Shown: one piece after another, positions 6,071 through 8,188 of the stretch
Position numbering within the stretch: the stretch's first letter is position 1
How the letters are laid out: each line of letters starts with the position of its first letter
From: Candidatus Pelagibacterales bacterium
GTDB taxonomy: Bacteria > Pseudomonadota > Alphaproteobacteria > TMED109
Assembly (NCBI GenBank): GCA_002732015.1
Contig: PCCU01000040.1
Span: 1 to 8,188 of the forward strand
DNA length: 8,188 bases
Reading direction: 5' to 3'
Notes under the pieces: generated by a model
Told to the model about the DNA's origin: nothing
The model's input: the letters and a program-made list of their open reading frames with translations, nothing else
Database searches by the model: none
Program-made: the position numbers and the translations under genes

Positions 6071-7324
6071 ATGCGAAAGGGAGCTGTACTTAAGTCTTCA
6101 ATAGAATTAATTTATCAAATAATAGAAAACAACAAAAAACCCAAGCTAGAAATAAAAAATTATTTTAAGAGAAATAGGTTTGCCGGAGCAAAGGATAAAA
6201 GGCTTATACAGGAAATAGTTTTTAAGTATTTAAAAATCTACTTTTCCTTACAAAAAATTTGTAAAACTAATCTTATTAAGTTTAATATAAGAAACAGCAT
6301 ACTTTTTTATTTTTTTTCTGAATATAAAAAAACAACTTTGGAAGATATTTATGAAGGCAAATACTCTATTCAACCAAAGAATGAGGATGAAAAAATTTAT
6401 AAAACTGCTGTAAATTTAAAATATAAGATACTTCCTGCTTTACCTGATTGGTTAGAAAAAAAATTAAATACAAATTTAAAAAAAAAAATTAAAGAGGTCT
6501 ATAAGTCTATTCTGCTTGAGCCAAGATTTGATTTAAGAGTTAATAATTTAAAGATTAGAGATGAGGTAATAGAACTACTAAAAAAAAGTGATATTCCATC
6601 TCAAAAAAGTAAATTTTCTCCTTTTTGTGTAACAATTTTAAAAAGAATTGCAGAAAAAAAAATTAATTCCATAAAGCGTAGTTTTTTTGAAATTCAGGAT
6701 GAAGGTTCACAAATTGTAACAATTTTGTCTGGAGCAAGAAGTGGAATGAAAGTTTTAGATTACTGTGCAGGAAAAGGAACAAAAACCATAGCACTTTTAG
6801 AGCAAATGCAAGGACAAGGAACTATTTATGCGTATGACCATAATTTCAAAAGGTTAAATCATCTTAGAAAAAGATTAGATTTGCTAAATTTATGCAAAAA
6901 AGTTTCTATATTTAATCATGATAAAGTTTTTGAAAACTTTTTTGATTTAGTGATTTTGGATGTTCCATGTACAGGATCAGGTGTATGGAGGCGAAGACCT
7001 GAAACTATTATCAGGATAAACAGAAATAATTTAAAATATTATTTAAAAATTCAAAAAGAAATATTAAATAATGCTTCAAAATATTGTAAAAAAAATGGTA
7101 TTATTTCATATATAACTTGTTCTTTATTTGAGAGCGAAAATGAAAATCAGATAAAAAGTTTTTTAGAAAAAAACAAAGGATTTAAAATTTTGGATATAAA
7201 TTTAATTTTAAAAAATAAATTCAATAAAATAACTTTAAATAGTTTAGAACAATGGCTAACCTTAAGTCCTCTGGAAATTAAATCTGATGGATTTTTTATA
7301 TGCTTGTTGAAAAAATATGCTTAG
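6071..7324 (+). CDS. RsmB/NOP-family rRNA (cytosine-C5)-methyltransferase
   Basis: This is a SAM-dependent RNA m5C methyltransferase of the NOL1/NOP2/Sun family, 417 residues. The N-terminal part (about 1-140), starting SSIELIYQIIE and containing DKRLIQEIVFKYL, resembles the NusB-like helical domain of RsmB. The C-terminal catalytic domain has FEIQDEGSQ (206-214), SAM motif I VLDYCAGKGTKT (228-239), DVPCTGSGVWRRRPE with Cys300, and YITCSLFESENENQI with the catalytic Cys350. Both cysteines used for methyl transfer and product release are therefore present. The target may be C967 of 16S rRNA as in RsmB, but alphaproteobacteria carry several paralogues, so I leave the symbol blank. ATG 6071 follows the guaB stop by one base, with AAAGG at 6062-6066. 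It overlaps the TPR gene by 8 bases. An 11-A run lies at 6478-6488. Confidence 0.92.
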   Translation: MRKGAVLKSSIELIYQIIENNKKPKLEIKNYFKRNRFAGAKDKRLIQEIVFKYLKIYFSLQKICKTNLIKFNIRNSILFYFFSEYKKTTLEDIYEGKYSIQPKNEDEKIYKTAVNLKYKILPALPDWLEKKLNTNLKKKIKEVYKSILLEPRFDLRVNNLKIRDEVIELLKKSDIPSQKSKFSPFCVTILKRIAEKKINSIKRSFFEIQDEGSQIVTILSGARSGMKVLDYCAGKGTKTIALLEQMQGQGTIYAYDHNFKRLNHLRKRLDLLNLCKKVSIFNHDKVFENFFDLVILDVPCTGSGVWRRRPETIIRINRNNLKYYLKIQKEILNNASKYCKKNGIISYITCSLFESENENQIKSFLEKNKGFKILDINLILKNKFNKITLNSLEQWLTLSPLEIKSDGFFICLLKKYA

Positions 7325-7775
7325 ATTTCTTTTATCAATACTATTAATATTTTTTTTAATAAATTTTAATCATGCGGCAAGAGAAGGCACAGGATATAAT
7401 AGAGGGTTCAAAAATAAAAACCTAGCTATCATTAATGATTTGCTAGATAGTAAAAATTACAAAAAGTCTATAACACTTATAAAGCTAGAAATAAAAAAAG
7501 ATAGATCAAATGCAGATTTATATAATTATTTAGGGTATGCTTATAGAAAAAGCGGAAACTTAGAATTATCAATACAGTCTTACAAAGAAGCATTAAGGTT
7601 AAACCCTAATCATCTTGAAGCACATAACTATATAGGTGTAGCTTATATAACAGGAGGAAAAATAGATAAGGCAAAACATCATCTAAAAATACTTAAGGAG
7701 TTATGTGAATCAAAATGTAAAGAGTACAAAAGTTTAGAAGCAAAATTAAATAATACTTTTAACAATGAAAACTAA
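7317..7775 (+). CDS. Small exported tetratricopeptide-repeat protein
   Basis: This 152-residue protein has a likely Sec signal peptide: a basic Arg3, hydrophobic core 4-17, and a possible cleavage near NHAA (18-21). No lipobox Cys is present. The mature part contains two clear TPR units, about 66-98 (YNYLGYAYRKSGNLELSIQS onward, ending LRLNPN) and 100-133 (YIGVAYITGGKIDKAKHHL), and probably a degenerate earlier unit at 34-62. It ends with a Cys130-x3-Cys134 motif, LCESKCKEY, then a polar tail. TPRs mediate protein contacts, so a periplasmic scaffold role is plausible but unproven. I recall similar short TPR proteins with a paired-Cys end near guaA in other alphaproteobacteria. ATG 7317 overlaps the preceding stop by 8 bases, and the stop overlaps guaA by 11. 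No specific function can be assigned. Confidence 0.85.
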   Translation: MLRFLLSILLIFFLINFNHAAREGTGYNRGFKNKNLAIINDLLDSKNYKKSITLIKLEIKKDRSNADLYNYLGYAYRKSGNLELSIQSYKEALRLNPNHLEAHNYIGVAYITGGKIDKAKHHLKILKELCESKCKEYKSLEAKLNNTFNNEN

Positions 7776-8188
7776 TAATTTGAATAAGGTGTTGGTTGTA
7801 GATTTTGGAAGCCAGACGACCCAATTAATTATAAGAAGGATAAGAGAAATAGGAATTTACTGTGAAATTATACCTCATAATAATTTGTATTCATATGTTA
7901 AAAAAAACAAGCCACAAGCAATAATATTATCAGGAGGGCCTGCTTCATCATTTGAAAAAAAATCTCCTAAACTTAATAAAGAAGTATTAAGAATGAATAT
8001 TCCTATACTTGGCATATGTTACGGCATGCAGATAATTTGCCAGATGTTAGGAGGTAAAGTAGAAAGTTCTAATAGGAGAGAGTTTGGAAAAGCAGAAATC
8101 AGGATTCTTAAAAAAAGTTTGCTTTTTGATAGAATAGTGTTTTCAAAAAATAATGCTTCACAAGTCTGGATGAGCCATGGTGATGAGG
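7765..8188 (+). CDS. guaA: GMP synthase (glutamine-hydrolysing) GuaA, N-terminal part (3' partial)
   Basis: GuaA aminates XMP to GMP using ATP and glutamine, directly after the GuaB step. The window contains the first 141 codons of a protein usually about 520 residues long, covering most of the class I glutamine amidotransferase domain. Visible motifs are VLVVDFGSQTTQLIIRRIRE (9-28), the oxyanion-side ILSGGPAS, the nucleophile elbow LGICYGMQ (82-89) with Cys85 (E. coli Cys86), and VWMSHGDE at the window edge. The His-Glu of the catalytic triad and the ATP pyrophosphatase domain lie beyond the window. ATG 7765 overlaps the end of the TPR gene by 11 bases; a TTG at 7780 would also keep the domain, but ATG gives a normal N-terminus. 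Together with guaB it forms an interrupted gua cluster. Confidence 0.97.
   Translation, partial: MKTNNLNKVLVVDFGSQTTQLIIRRIREIGIYCEIIPHNNLYSYVKKNKPQAIILSGGPASSFEKKSPKLNKEVLRMNIPILGICYGMQIICQMLGGKVESSNRREFGKAEIRILKKSLLFDRIVFSKNNASQVWMSHGDE

Noticed and set aside
1..8188. A new defence, mobile or biosynthetic system
   Set aside because: Every stretch above 60 bp is explained by a recognised housekeeping or conserved alphaproteobacterial gene. I see no transposase, integrase, CRISPR array, toxin-antitoxin pair or direct-repeat structure.

Overview
This window is an ordinary, densely packed stretch of housekeeping genes from a strongly AT-rich alphaproteobacterium. All ten genes lie on the + strand. 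The order murA, DUF2948, hisG, hisD, UPF0262, infA, maf is a conserved alphaproteobacterial neighbourhood, and DUF2948 and UPF0262 are largely restricted to that class. Low GC, poly(A) tracts, Lys/Ile/Asn-rich proteins, overlapping genes and almost no spacers suggest a streamlined free-living lineage (SAR11-like or another small-genome marine alphaproteobacterium). Histidine and GMP synthesis are kept, which argues against a reduced Rickettsia-like symbiont. TGA is used as a stop (murA, DUF2948), so the code is standard. The lineage is inferred from gene order and composition only.

Region 1 (1-3078) holds the end of murA (peptidoglycan precursor synthesis), the uncharacterised DUF2948 protein, the short-form ATP phosphoribosyltransferase hisG, histidinol dehydrogenase hisD, and the uncharacterised UPF0262 protein. 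The first four overlap by 8-17 bp. UPF0262 starts with TTG directly after the hisD stop and in the same frame. Region 2 (3079-3936) holds infA (IF1), with the best ribosome binding site in the window, then maf. The maf reading frame has no standard start codon upstream of its conserved phosphate-loop motif. Its beginning lies in a run of 15 A residues.

Region 3 (3937-8188) holds rlmE (23S rRNA 2'-O-methyltransferase), guaB (IMP dehydrogenase), an RsmB/NOP-family RNA m5C methyltransferase, a small exported TPR protein, and the start of guaA (GMP synthase), cut by the window end. guaB and guaA perform the two steps from IMP to GMP. The rRNA methyltransferases and infA give the region a ribosome-related theme.

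There is no gene-free stretch above 60 bp, and I see no tRNA, rRNA, CRISPR, mobile element or convincing terminator. I found no new multi-gene system. The points most worth checking are the maf start at the A15 tract, the in-frame TAA-TTG junction of hisD and UPF0262, and the conserved but unexplained proteins DUF2948, UPF0262 and the TPR protein.
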